NCBI GenBank assembly: GCA_043228905.1
Contig: JBHGNT010000011.1
Span: 22,180,349 to 22,244,348, forward strand
Origin: Azolla caroliniana
Taxonomy: Eukaryota > Polypodiophyta
Direction: 5' to 3'
DNA length: 64,000 nt
Position numbers and translations under genes: made by a program. Below the pieces are notes generated by a model. The model was not told the origin of the DNA and did not search any database. It worked only from the letters and a program-made list of their open reading frames with translations. Below, piece after piece: positions 47,474 through 59,021 of this stretch; position 1 is the stretch's first letter, and every line of letters begins with the position of its first letter.

Positions 47474-50157
47474 TAAGAATTAGAATTTTTATCGTCCATA
47501 AAGAGGCCAATTTTGACCTATGGGACCAAAGTATACATGTGTTCTTGATATATGTCTCCTTCCTAAGAAGGGGTATTCATATGTTGAAGCACAAAGTCTC
47601 TATGTGTTAATAAAGCATACACATATGAGCTCAACCTTCTAGGTGGTGTCTTAAGTATGGATCTTAAGTTATCACTCCCTCTTAGTATGTCAACATATCT
47701 TGAACGAATTGCACTATATGTCGAGCATGTGAAGAGCAAGTGACATTCATCCTCTACCATGCCTTCATTGCATACTTTACGTGTCTTCAAATTCGTTACA
47801 TTTTGATACCATGATGCAACTTCATATACCTAACTTGTGAGATCGAGTGCGAAGTAGTGTAAGGGCTCTACGAGCATTGCTACTCATATTGGTAATGAGA
47901 TAAGGTTGGATACGATCAATAGACATTCTTGCTTTATATTGAGACCAACATTCAAGGTTGACATTTGCAATGTAGTATTCTAGCTTTGTCCTCTTAGCAT
48001 CCTCCCACTTCATCCTTAATGATTCCCCCAACCTTTCCTCAATCATTACATATTGCATAGCATTGCCTGAAAGCTCTAAAAGATCATCCACACCCCATCT
48101 TCTAAACCATTTCTTTATGTCAACAACCCAACCAGATGAGAGAATCTTACTTTTATGATTCTTTTGTAGCTTACATCCAACATTCCAAGAAAGATGTGGT
48201 AATCGATGATTCGGCATATTCTTGACTTTTGTAATGTATTTATATACTCTTTGGAGTGCCAATAGTTCTATGGGTCGAACACCCGTTTCCAAGAGCATAA
48301 CCTGGTAAGAGGTAGTGCATTTAACTCCTAATTGCCTCCTTAAAAACATCTTTTGAATTTTCTCAATCTCGTTCCATGCATTAAGAGAGATGGTGCCACC
48401 CCATACTTCTACTCCATAAAGCAATACTTGAGTTACCATGGCATTGAACAACATTAATTTTACTTCCCATCCACAAGTATCACTTTGGTTGCATTGGTTC
48501 TCCAAAAGGTAATATGATTTCCGATCGGCTTGGAGCTCCATTTATTTGTGGCAGGTACATCAATACCAAGATATTTAAAGCTTTTAACAAATTGTATATG
48601 TTCACCTTTATATGTAAGCATAGGGTAATGATGAGGTTGGATGGTTTGCACTACCATCATTTTTGTTTTCTCCACATTCACTGCTAGTCCACTACTATGG
48701 CAAAATTCTTCTAATACCCCAAGTAAATGTTGCATACTATCAACATCATATGAGAAGAGTACCACATCATCTGCATATAGAAGCAATAAGATAACATGTT
48801 GCATCAAATTGGGGCCATTCAATCCTTCTTCTCTTGCAACCTTATTCACCACTTCTTCTAATTTATCAATACATAAGCCAAAGAGTGTGGATGATAGTGG
48901 ACATCCTTGCTTGACCACCATGTTACTTAAAAAGCTCTTTGAGAATCCACTATCCATTTTTAGTTGGCATTTAACTTGTTCATATAGGTGTGCAACCGCA
49001 ACTCGGTACTCTAATGGCATGTCAATGTCTACCATTCTATTCCAAAGCTCACTTCGTGGTACGGTATCAAAAGCTTTCTTGAAATCAACAAAACAACAAT
49101 AAAGTGTTTTCCCTTGTAGTCGACTCTCTTCCATGATTACTCTTAATGTGACCAAATGATCCACGGTGGAGTGTTTTGGTCTAAATCCGGCTTGCCCATG
49201 TGCTCTTTTGCTTGTACTCTTAGCCCATGTGCTTATCTTTTGCTCCATAATAGTACTATATAATTTAGCAATAGTTGAGCTCACCATTATTGTACGATAA
49301 TTTGCTACTTGATTCTTATCTCCGCTTTTAAATATTGGTTTAATCCAATTCATAAGCCAATCATTTGGAAATCCTTGTTTTATAGCTTGCTCTAAAATTG
49401 TCATTATCCAATGACAAGTGTGTGGCATTGTCCATTTTAAAAGCTCACTTGAGACGTAGGTTGAATCTGTTGCTTTCCCACTTGCCATCTTCTTTATTCC
49501 CTTATTGACATCATCAATATCGATACATGTAGTGCATGGAGTTTCAATTTTCTCAACCATAGGAGCCACACCTTCATGCATATATAACCTTTGTACATAG
49601 TCTAGCATCTCTTCATTTGTACAGTGACCTTTCACATCTTCTTTCTTACCCTTGAGTTGTCCCCATGCTAATTTTGGTTTGAGCTTAAACAAGTTTTTCT
49701 TTTTCATCTCTTGCATTTGGAAATATCTTCTTTTCTTTCTCCTCACTACTTTCTTGTATATGTGCCATGCAACAGTCTTGTCATTCCCCCCTTCTATGGA
49801 CTTAAACCATTTGAGATACATCTTACATTCATCGTCGAACCAAGAATTACATGGAAAACTACATACCTTATGCCCACCCACATGTCTCTTAAAGCATTGA
49901 TATCCAACCTTAAGGATTATATCCTTCAAATGTTGCCAATTTTCTTTAACATCGTTGCTTAGAGAAAAATTTAACAAATGGTTCTCCACTTCATTTGCAT
50001 ACATCTTAGCTTTTTCGTAGCAAGGTCGGATGATACATCTCTTTTCATCTTTCACTTCACAACATCTAGTGGAATGTGGAATTGCAAGCTCTAAGTACAA
50101 TGGCTTGTGGTCTGAGTTTGGAGATAGAGAACCAACTTTAAACACATTCACCAATGA
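47474..50157 (-). mobile_element. LINE-B, 5'-truncated non-LTR retrotransposon
   Basis: Minus orientation. The right (5') end starts abruptly within the endonuclease C-terminus (SLSPNSDHKPLYLEL) next to a GA run. The left (3') end has the block ggccaattttgacctatggg (about 47509-47528 on the plus strand) and an (AGAATT)-type tail, the reverse complement of TTCTAA repeats. About 2.7 kb. Two frameshifts disrupt the only ORF. Confidence 0.85.
47563..50154 (-). pseudogene. LINE-B ORF2 remnant: RT and C-terminal zinc motif, two frameshifts
   Basis: Three frames follow one another: 50154-48460 (564 codons), about 48541-47822 and 47790-47563. RT motifs are [73 protein letters not shown] and LLYADDVVLFS. 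The C-terminal Cys/His motif is [16 protein letters not shown]. Frame breaks lie around 48460-48541 and around 47790-47822. The 18655-19140 fragment reads through the second break, showing the ancestral frame. The endonuclease is mostly lost. Confidence 0.82.
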
Positions 50158-50159
50158 TA

Positions 50160-50270
50160 GAGAGAGAGAGATTAAAGCTTTGTAGCCTATTAAGTATCCG
50201 CTAGATATCTCACCTTTGATGCTACAATTCGAGGATAAAATGAAGACCCCCTTGGTAATGCATGATCATC

Positions 50271-50345
<75 letters not shown>

Positions 50346-50500
50346 TGGTGCATTCAACCCCTACTTTCCAAAGCGGTGGCACCTAGAGGAAAAAACTTAA
50401 GGAACGAGAAAATGTGTGATAGTCAAGCCTTGAACCCAAAGCTTTAGAGTAGGTAGTCTAAACAACTATCATCAGGATTAGAGAGAGGGTAACATGGTAA
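50160..50500. repeat. Unknown repeat (right copy) with GT/GA microsatellite
   Basis: attaagtatccgctagatat and ctcacctttgatgctacaat match the segment at 47262-47310. A (GT)n(GA)n tract (about 50271-50341) follows where the left copy has a GTGA/GA tract. Together the two copies flank LINE-B. Confidence 0.7.
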
Positions 50501-50760
50501 TGGGGTAATTTATATTCTCCAACACGTGAAAGGGACATAGTTGTGATACTCCTAAATAAGGAATAATTTCAAAGATGGAACTTTTCAAACCTTTTATAAG
50601 GGTTCTTCGTTGTTGTAGTCCTAGGATCTAAACCTTAAGCCTCTCTCTCTCTCCCCCTCCTTAATCATTATCGGTATTAAATAATAAGCCTAATCATTGT
50701 AATTATCATAAGTTTGTAATTAAGCATTGACCAATAGAAGTTTAATCGTGTTTGTGATTT

Positions 50761-50765
50761 CTTAT
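50761..50765. repeat. Target-site duplication CTTAT (left)
   Basis: Five bases immediately before the terminal TG of the copia element. The identical CTTAT lies at 52004-52008 immediately after its terminal CA. Five-bp duplications are standard for Ty1/copia integrase. Confidence 0.85.
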
Positions 50766-51249
50766 TGACAGGAATACGGTTCCCTAAACTATGCTCGGCC
50801 ACAACCGAGACGTCAGATCAATCACAGAAAACAGGGATGTGGGAAGATGTATCTACGCACGAAACAGTAAAGAAGAGAGTGCACAGGATGTTAACGTGGA
50901 AAACCCAAATATGGGAAAAACCACGGCAGTCCTCAGACTGCAAACTATCACTATGTAAAGATTACAACAATGGGACACAGAGGTAACGACCTCTTACTCC
51001 CTCGCTTCGCCACCAGGCGGTTACAACAGAGACACAATCTCTGTATATCACTTTCTCTCTCTCTCTCTCTCTCTGTACAATCGTTACACCAATGACTCTA
51101 TCATCATCGTTATTAAGTTTGCCCTAGGTCATATTTATACTAATATGACTTTCGGCTATTTACAAATATAGCCCTAGTGGGCTCTCTGGAACATATTTAC
51201 ATATATGTCCCTTCATCTGGTGAGAGGTTCTCACAGGGCCTGCAACATC

Positions 51250-51475
51250 CGATTCCCACCGGGTCTTCCTTGCCGGGTACTCGTCATCCGGTTCTCACCG
51301 GGTCTTTTGTTGCCGGGTACTCGTCATCCGGTTCTCACTGGGTCTTTTGTTGCCGGGTACTCGTCATCCGGTTCTCACCGGGTCTTCCGTTGCCGGGTAC
51401 GCCACATCCGGTTCTCACCGGGTCTTCCGTTGCCGGGTACTCCACATCCGGTTCTCACCGGGTCTTCTCACTTCC
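51250..51475. repeat. 40-bp CCGG-rich minisatellite within the copia LTR (first array)
   Basis: About five units of the pattern gttgccgggtactcgtcatc followed by cggttctcaccgggtcttcc. A second array of about seven units lies at 51650-51965 in the other LTR, and a shorter one at 55900-56085 in the related element. Because 40 is not a multiple of three, the array is open in more than one frame but is not coding. Confidence 0.85.
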
Positions 51476-51649
51476 CATCCGGAGGGACCTATTTCCTAAC
51501 AAACTCCCCCTTCACTCCGGCATGGGATGTCTTACTAGTCCGATCCGCTTCCGACATGCATCCAGCTTGTCGGATTTAGGGTTTACAAATATAGCCCTAG
51601 TGGGCTCTTTGGAACATATTTACATAAATGTCCCTTCATCCGGTGAGAG

Positions 51650-51965
51650 GTTCTCACCGGGCCTGCAACATCCGGTTCTCACCATCCAGTTCTCACCGGG
51701 TACTCGTCATCCAGTTCTCACCGGGTCTTCCGTTGCCGGGTACTCGTCATCCAGTTCTCACCGGGTCTTCCGTTGCCGGGTACTCGTCATCCGGTTCTCA
51801 CCGAGTCTTCTGTTGCCGGGTACTCCACATCCGGTTCTCACCGGGTCTTCCGTTGCCGAGTACTCCACATCCGGTTCTCACCGGGTCTTCCGTTGCCGGG
51901 TACGCCACATCCGGTTCTCACCGGTCTTCCGTTGCCGGGTACTCCACATCCGGTTCTCACCGGGG
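51650..51965. repeat. 40-bp CCGG-rich minisatellite (second array)
   Basis: Same unit as the array at 51250-51475, with about seven copies including one shortened by a base (caccggtcttcc near 51920). The copy number difference between two LTRs of one element implies expansion or contraction after insertion. Confidence 0.8.
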
Positions 51966-52008
51966 CTTCTCACTTCCCATCCGGAGGGACCTGTTTCCTA
52001 ACACTTAT

Positions 52009-52698
52009 CTTGTTGCTCTCTAATTGAGGGCTCATACTAGTGGTAAAGTCTCACATATGGTAAGTACCTAGTTAATTTTGTTTATGAGACAAAATCTTAG
52101 AGTATTATTAGGTTTTTGTTTTAGTGGTTATTTTATGTATTAGTGACTCAATTGTGGTTAGTTTATGTAATTGTGATTGGAACTCACACTCTTGCCAACA
52201 AAAGGACAGATGGTGGTACATTCCTTCACATCGATCTTGAGGTAATTCTCCAAAAGAACACCCATCTAAGAAGTAGTTTTTTGCAAGAAACATTAACAAA
52301 TTTGTACATGGATGCTTTAAATATCGTCCTATGACATATCAAGTACTTATTTTTTACTACTAAAACATACCTTAAAGCTATAAATGGCATCGTACTTTGA
52401 TCCTCAACTCCTAAATAGGAATAGATGGCAAGGTTGTGCATATACATTTGATTTATCATAATTAAATACAAACCAACAATGTCATAGAGAGTTTATGTGT
52501 TTGTGCGAGAGTATTCTTCTTCTTCTGGTGGAATTGGAGTAAATATTCGAAAAGCCGTTTTTTTAAAATCGTATAATCACATAAATGCATCATTACATCA
52601 CATTGTTTTCTCAAGTTGAATACCATATATGAACATCTATCGATTAAAAAGACAAGAGGATGATTGTTCGGAGTTCCCTTAAACGTTGACACAAAATG
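52009..52698. other. Spacer between two copia elements
   Basis: AT-rich, no recognised gene or repeat. It ends with acaaaatg just before the TGTTAGGG start of the next LTR, so AAATG (52694-52698) would be the left target duplication of that element. Confidence 0.5.
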
Positions 52699-53413
52699 TG
52701 TTAGGGTTTTGTCCATCCTAATAGGAGAAGTTGGCAATCAAATTGGAGGAGTCGACAAGTTGAATTTAGGATGGTCGATCGGATCGACCAACTAGTCGAC
52801 TTGGTAGTCGATGGATGGATGATCCAAGTGAAAGACTAGGCCGACTAGTTGGGTAGATTTGATGGTCGAAGACAAGGCCGACTAGTCGGGCCGATCAGAT
52901 GGTCGATGACAAAGTTTGCCAGTCGGACCGGCTGGATAGCCGACATAGGAGTCGGCTAGTTGAAGCAATTGAAATGTTGACTTGTGAGTCTGATAGTCGA
53001 GTCGACCAGTCGGCCGATTAACTACTATTATTCTAATATTATAATAACTTGTTTCTTATATAAATATGCGGAGCTAGGGCAAACTTTAAGTTGTTAAGGT
53101 GTAGAACACAATAGTGCATATAGATAGGGCGTATACAGAGAGAGTAGGAAGTAGACAAGAGTGTGAGTGAAGGAAGGCATAATGAGTGATACTTCCATCA
53201 AAACCCTAAGTGGTGGATACTCCGTTTTGCAGAGTTTTGTAATATGTTTTCCCTCTTGTATCTCTTATATATATATAGTGAAAATCTGTTGCCCCGTGAT
53301 TTTCCATGTTGTAGGGTTTCCACATAAACGCGAGTGTGTATTTTGTATTTTGTATTTTGTTTTGTATTTTTTCAGTCCATCTTTCTCATAAATCTACGGT
53401 CCTAAACTCAACA
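52699..53413 (+). repeat. 5' LTR of outermost nested copia element
   Basis: 715 bp bounded by TGTTAGGG and CTCAACA. It contains a TATA motif (tatataaatatg from about 53058) followed by agggcaaac, the same order seen in the LTR at 59022-59840. The first 300 bp are full of short GTCG/CGAC/CTAGTC words. The LTR is followed directly by a primer binding site. Confidence 0.75.
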
Positions 53414-53416
53414 AAC

Positions 53417-53428
53417 TGGTATCAGAGC
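53417..53428 (+). other. Primer binding site (initiator tRNA-Met)
   Basis: TGGTATCAGAGC, four bases after the LTR end. This is complementary to the 3' end of initiator methionine tRNA and is the usual primer site of plant Ty1/copia elements. Confidence 0.9.
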
Positions 53429-53440
53429 TTTGAGGTGCAA

Positions 53441-55421
53441 GATGGAAGGAGGTGTGAGTGGTTTTCAAGGAATGATAATGACCTTGAACTCACACAATTT
53501 CGCAGACGGGAAGATCAAGATGGAAGATATTCTGATAGTCACAAACCTGTGCGAGCCCATAGATAGGAGTGAAATACCCATAGGGGTATTGGAGTGTGAG
53601 TGGAAGCTCTGAAACAGGAAGGCAGTGGCCACCATCATACAGTGTGTAGACGTGAGTGTCCTACAACATTTGGCTAATGACACAAATTGTCAGGCTTGTA
53701 CGATAGGAAAAATGCTCTCAACAAAGCTTCTCTGATGAGAAAGATTGTGATACTGAAGTACAAAGATGGAGAAAGCATAGTAGTACACATCAATACCTTC
53801 ATGGAGTTAATGAATCAACTTACAACAACAAAGTTTCCCCTAGACGACGCTCTACAGGCTCTATTGCTGATGTGTACCTTGTCAGACACCTTGGAGAACC
53901 AAGTGGTGTCTCTCAGTGCCTCGTGCCAAGAAGAAAACTTGTCCTTCAAATGGTAAAGACAAGTATCCTAAACGAGGAGACAAGAAGGAAGGACAAGGGT
54001 GTCTTGTCCTAGTAAGAGGCAAACCTGGCACAACATCTCAGAAGAGGAAGAAGTAAACACAGAAGCCCACAAAAGAGAGACAAGTCTCATGTCAGGTCTA
54101 AGTCCAGAGGAAAACTCACTTGTTTTTACTGTGCAAAACTTGGACACTTCCAAAATGACTGTTGACACCTTAAGAAAGACAAAGGTGCTTTGAAAGATGT
54201 CGAAACCAGAAATATCTCTAAGGAGAAGGGCACTTCAATTGTAGCTACCAATGAGCAAATGAAGAGTGCACTTGGGTGATTGACTCCGGTGTATCGTTCC
54301 ATTTAACTCCCTTGAGAGAATGTTTCTCATCTTACACAGCTGGTGACCATGGCTATGTAAAAATGGGAGATTATGGAGCATGCAACATAACCGACATCAG
54401 AAGTGTATGTTTGACAACATTGATTGGTTGTAGGCCGATTCTAAGGGATGTTCGACATGTGCCAGATATCAAGTTGAATCTGATATCGACTGGAAGATTG
54501 GACAATGAGGGCTACAGTGGTAGCTTTCAAAATGGCATGTGGAAGTTATGTAAGGGAAGTCTCATAGTGGCTTGAGCACAAAAACAAGGCACATTGTATG
54601 TGATGTATGCTAAGTTTTGCAAGGATGAAGCAAATGTGGCAGTTGACTCAAATGGGGATCTATGGCATAAGCGGCTTAGTCACATGAGTGAGAGAGGCAT
54701 ACATATTCTGGCTGACGAGAAATGTGTAGATTGCATGGTCGGAAAGCAAAACAAAGTTGCATTTAACTCAAGACCACCAAAGAGAAGAGAATGTGCACTA
54801 GAGTTAGTCCACATGGATGTATGTTATGTGGATGTCCAACACATTGAGGTAGAAAATATTTTGTAACATTCATTGACGACTACAACAGAAAGTTGTGGGC
54901 TTTTGTGCTAAAGTGGAAAGACCAAGTGTTGCCGGTCTTTAAGCAATTTCATGTCAGAGTTGAAAGAGAGTCTGGAAGAAAGTTGAAGGTTGTTCAAACC
55001 GACAATGGTGACAAATACAAAGGACAGTTCGAGGAGTATTGCAAAAATCAAGGCATAAAACTAGAATATACAGCGCCTAAGACCCCTGAATTGAATGGTT
55101 TTGCAAAGAGGATGAATCTAACGATAATGGAAAGAGTGAGGTGCATGTTGTCACATGCAAAGCTTCCAAAGTCATATTGGGTTGAAGTTATGTTGACAAC
55201 AGTCTATTTGATTAACAGGTCTCCCTTGGTGCCCCTGAAAGGTGATGTCCCACAACATGTGTGGATAGGTAAAGATGTGTCCTGTCAACACTTGAAAGAG
55301 TTCGGATGCCTATCGTATATGCATGTAGCTAAGGATTAGAGGTCGAAGCTCGAAAGCAAGTCAAAACCATGCATATTTCTGGGGTACTTTGAGGATGAAT
55401 CCATCTACAAACTTTGGGATT
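53441..55421 (+). pseudogene. Degenerate copia gag-pol (gag, CCHC knuckle, protease, integrase)
   Basis: Gag starts MEGGVSGFQGMIM at 53441. A premature TGA follows CEWKL (53609-53611). A CCHC zinc knuckle (CFYCAKLGHFQNDC) is readable at about 54121-54162 in one frame while the main frame has shifted. The protease site appears as WVIDSGVSFHLTP near 54275, integrase HKRLSHMSERG near 54670, IN core FIDDYNRKLWAF, VVQTDNGDKYKGQF and TPELNGFAKRMN, ending with TAG near 55337. At least several frame breaks mean it is long dead. Confidence 0.8.
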
Positions 55422-56120
55422 TGTTGTGAAATACGCGGAATAATCTCCGGTCACAACCGAAGCGTAGATCACTTGATAACAATCAAACACAACAGAAATG
55501 GGAATGGAGGTAAGTACCTGAACATAAAAGAGAATACACAGGATGTTAACGTGGAAAACCCTTAGAGGGAAAAACCACGGGAGTCCACAAACTCCAAACT
55601 ATCACTATGCCAATAATTACAACAGGGAGCATAGAGGCAACGACCTCCTGCTCACGATCTTCGCCTGGCGGCAGTTACAACAGAGACATGCTCTGTATCG
55701 CTCTCTTTGTCTCTTTCTCTGTCTCTCTCTCTGTACAGTCGTTACACCAAAATTACATACACCATAACTACTGAGTTTGCCCTAGGTCATATTTATACTA
55801 ATATGACTTTCAGATATTTACAAAATATAGCCCTAGTGGGCTCTCTGGAACATATTTACATATATGTCCCTTCATCCGGTGAGAGGTTCTCACCGGGCTG
55901 ACATCATCCGGTTCTCATCGAGTCTTCCGATGCCGGGCCTGCAACATCCGGTTCTCACCAGGTCTTCCTTGCCGGGTACTCGTCATCTGGTTCTCACCGG
56001 GTCTTCCGTTGCCGGTTACTCGACATCCAGTTCTGACCGGGTCTTCCGTTGCCGGGTACTCCACATCCGGTTCTCACTGGGTCTTCTCACTTCCCATTCG
56101 GAGGGACCTGTTTCCTAACA
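55422..56120 (-). repeat. 3' LTR of second nested copia element
   Basis: 699 bp, minus orientation, with termini TGTTAGG and TTTCACAACA on that strand. It contains the 40-bp CCGG unit about four times and the same accctagtgggct/tatttac text as the 50766-52003 LTR, so the two are one subfamily. Polypurine tract at 56121-56130. Confidence 0.85.
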
Positions 56121-56130
56121 AACTCCCCCT

Positions 56131-58990
56131 TCACTCCGGCATGGGATGTCTTACTAGTCTGATCCGCTTCCGACATGCATCCAGCTTGTCGGGTATCAGT
56201 ACTTTGGTCAACATAGCTGACCCGTTCTCGGCAGTGTGGATCTTCGTCAGCGCGAACTCTCGATCTTCTACTCGCTCCCGGATCCAGTGATACCTACGCT
56301 GGATGTGCTTCGTCCTGGAATGGTACGCTGCGTTCTTAGCAAGGTGGATGGCACTTTGACTGTCGCAATAGAGCCGGTATTCGTCTTGTCGGATCCCTAG
56401 CTCTTCAATGAAGTCCTTCATCCATAGTATTTCCTTGTCGGCTTCCACAACCGCCTAGTACTCCGCTTCTGTGGTTGACAACGCAACCGTCTTCTGCAGC
56501 CTCGACTGCCATGAAACAACTCCCCCTGCATATGTCATTACATACCCGGATGTAAACTGGATGGTATCCACATCAGCTGACATGTCCGAATCGGTAAAAC
56601 CATCAAGTTGAGGTTTACTGGAGCCGAATCAGAGACACATATTTGAAGTGCCCTTCAAGTACCGGAGTATCCATTTGACCGCGTTCCAATGCTCCTTGCC
56701 AGGATTGCTCATAAACCGGCTCACCACTCTGACTGTGTATCCAATATCCGGTCGAGTACACACCACTGCGTACATCAAGCTCCCAACGGCAGAGGCATAT
56801 GGAACCTTCATCATATCCGCCTTCTCGGGTTTTGTCTTCGGGCTTTGCTTACCGGATAGTCTGCAGTTTGCCGGGAGTGTTTATCCGACCGGTTTTGCTT
56901 CTAGCATGTTGAACCGATGAAGCACCTTTGTCACGTATTTCTCCTGTGACAACCACAATTGTTTCTTTGACCGGTCCCGAATGATGTGCATCCCCAGTAT
57001 CTATCTTGCCGGGCCCAAGGCTTTCATTGAGAAAGTTTGGTTGAGAGCCTTCTTCAACATCTGTATTTTGGCTTGGTCTCGTTCGACGATCAACATGTCG
57101 TCCACGTACAGAAGCAGTATCAGGGAGTCGCCTCCTTCGAACTTCTTCACAAACACGCAATGATCGGTTTGTGTTTTGTGATACCCTTGGTCGGTCATGA
57201 AGGAGTCGAACTTCCGGTACCATTGACGGGGAGCCTGGTTCAGTCCGTACAGGCTCTTCTTCAACCGGCAAACCAGGTGCTTCTTCCCTTTCTCCACGAA
57301 TCCTTCCGGTTGCTGCATGTAGATCTCCTCTTCGAGGTCACCGTGAAGGAATGCCGTCTTCACGTCTAATTGCTCTACCTCGAGGTCCATGCTTGCCGAT
57401 ATACTGAGCACCGTCCGGATGGAAGTCATCTTTACTACCGGGGCAAATATCTCGTCGAAGTCCACGCCCTTCTTTTGTTGGAACCCCTTCACCATGATCC
57501 TGGCTTTGTACCTTGGAGGGTTGCCAGCATCTCCCGGTTTCAACTTGTACACCCACTTGTTTCGGAGTGCCCTCTTTCCTTTCAGCAACTCCACCAATTC
57601 ATACGTGTGGTTCTCATGCAGGGAATCCATCTCGTCCTGCATGGCACTCAACCACTTGCGGCTATTGGTGTCATCCTTCGCTTCTTCGAAGCTTTCCGGT
57701 TCCCCCTCATCGGTCAGCAGCACATGCTCTGCATCTGGAAATCTCTAGGGGGCCCTTCTCTCTCTGAGAGGATATCTCCGTCTTTGGCTTTCGACAACCG
57801 GCTCCTCTATTTGCTCTTCATCCGAATCCGATTCGGTGTCTTGGCCAGTTCCGGTTTCACCTATTCCTTCTTCCTCGGCCTGTTTTGTCTCCTTACCGTC
57901 ACCGGCTGGTTCATCGAGTGCTAACCGGACTCTTGCCGGTTGGGTCTGCTCATCGTAGGATCCTTACCGGTCGACTGAGAGTTCATTATCTTCTTCTCCG
58001 ATTCCCAGTCGGCGAGCGTCTTGTCCTCCATGAAGATAATATCTCGACTCCGGAATACCTTCTTGTCGACCAGGTCCCACACTCGGTAGGCGAACTCATC
58101 GTCGCCGTAACCGAGGAATATGCATGGCCGGGTCTTTGGATCCAACATTCCTCTCCGGTCCTTAGCTACATGCATGTACACGAGACACCCGAACACCTTT
58201 AGATGTCGGTAGGACACTTCCTTACCGGTCCATACTCTTTGCGGCGTGTCTCCGTTCAAGGGTACTGAGGGTGATCTGTTTATCATGTACGTCGCTGTCG
58301 ACAGTGCCTCAGCCCAAAACATCTTGGGTAGTTTAGCATGTGCTAGCATACTCCGGACCCTCTCCATTATGGTCCGGTTCATCCTCTTTGCTAGCCCGTT
58401 TAGTCCTGGCGTCTTCGGCACGGTAAATTTGAGCCGGATTCCCTTCGAGCGGCAGTACTCCTCGAACTGCCCCTAGTATTCTCCTCCATTATCTGCTCGA
58501 ACCGCCTTCAGCTTCCAGCCGGTTTATCTTTCCACTCTCGTGTGGAGCTCTTTGAAGACGGATAACACCTGATCCTTCGTCTTCAATGGTGTGGCCCACA
58601 ACTTCCGGCTATGGTCATCTATGAACTTCACGAAGTACTGCGATCCGGCATGTGACTTCGTGTCCACTTGACACACATCAGTATGCACCAACTCCAGTGG
58701 TGCATTACGTCTCATCGGTGGCTTTGATCGGAAGGAGGTCCAGTTTTGCTTACCGGCAAGGTAGTCGGTGCACCTCTCAAGATGCACGTTCTTCACTGGA
58801 ATGAGGTTGTCATCGGCAAGCCTTTTCATCCTCTTCACGCTCATGTGACATAATCTCTTGTGCCACAGCTCACCGGCAGTGTCGGAAGCTACGTTCACTT
58901 CTTCTGGGCATAATCGGGCATTCATCAAGTACAACGTGTTAACCTTCCGGGCCCGAGCCACTATCAGGCTCCCTTTGCTGAATTTCATGA
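56131..58990 (-). pseudogene. Degenerate copia pol (integrase, RT, RNase H)
   Basis: Broken into frames 58988-58524, 58421-57921, 57723-57001, 56814-56629 and 56448-56131. Motifs are LWHKRLCHMSVKRM, VHTDVCQVD, PGLNGLAKRMNRT, FDEIFAPVVKMTSIR, DVKTAFLHGDLEEEIYM, YVDDMLIV and YCDSQSAIHLAKN. One visible stop replaces the Met of the RNase H motif TEAEYMA (EYTAG near 56456). It parallels 60935-63793 collinearly and is clearly older. Confidence 0.85.
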
Positions 58991-59021
58991 CTCCGTTCCG
59001 GATGCTACCCGTGTAGCCTTC

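Larger units (their letters stand above)
50766..52003 (-). mobile_element. Internally deleted Ty1/copia element with intact target-site duplication
   Basis: Minus orientation. It comprises a complete 3' LTR (50766-51501), then a 70-odd-bp internal stub with the polypurine tract and the last RNase H codons (51502 to about 51574), then only the outer part of the 5' LTR (about 51580-52003). The rest of gag-pol and the inner 5' LTR are missing. Termini are TGACAGG... and ...CCTAACA. The deletion joins RNase H coding text directly to mid-LTR sequence (tttacaaatatagccctagt). Confidence 0.85.
53414..55421 (+). mobile_element. Outermost copia element, internal region (interrupted at 55422)
   Basis: Gag, protease, integrase in Ty1/copia order, with many frameshifts and stops. 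It stops in the pol segment after integrase (YFEDESIYKLWD) where the next element begins. The remainder (RT, RNase H, 3' LTR) should lie beyond the right edge of the window. Confidence 0.8.
55422..59021 (-). mobile_element. Second nested copia element, interrupted at 59022
   Basis: From left to right on the plus strand: 3' LTR, polypurine tract, RNase H, RT, integrase, stopping in the segment just upstream of the gag-pre-integrase domain (EGYTGSIRNG). At that point the TG of another LTR begins. Its gag and 5' LTR should lie beyond the window. Confidence 0.85.

Noticed and set aside
51177-52027. Long overlapping open frames (up to 274 codons) with repeated Pro/Gly/Ser/His words
   Set aside because: They are translations of the 40-bp LTR minisatellite, open in several frames at once and lying in an LTR. 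Not a repeat protein gene.
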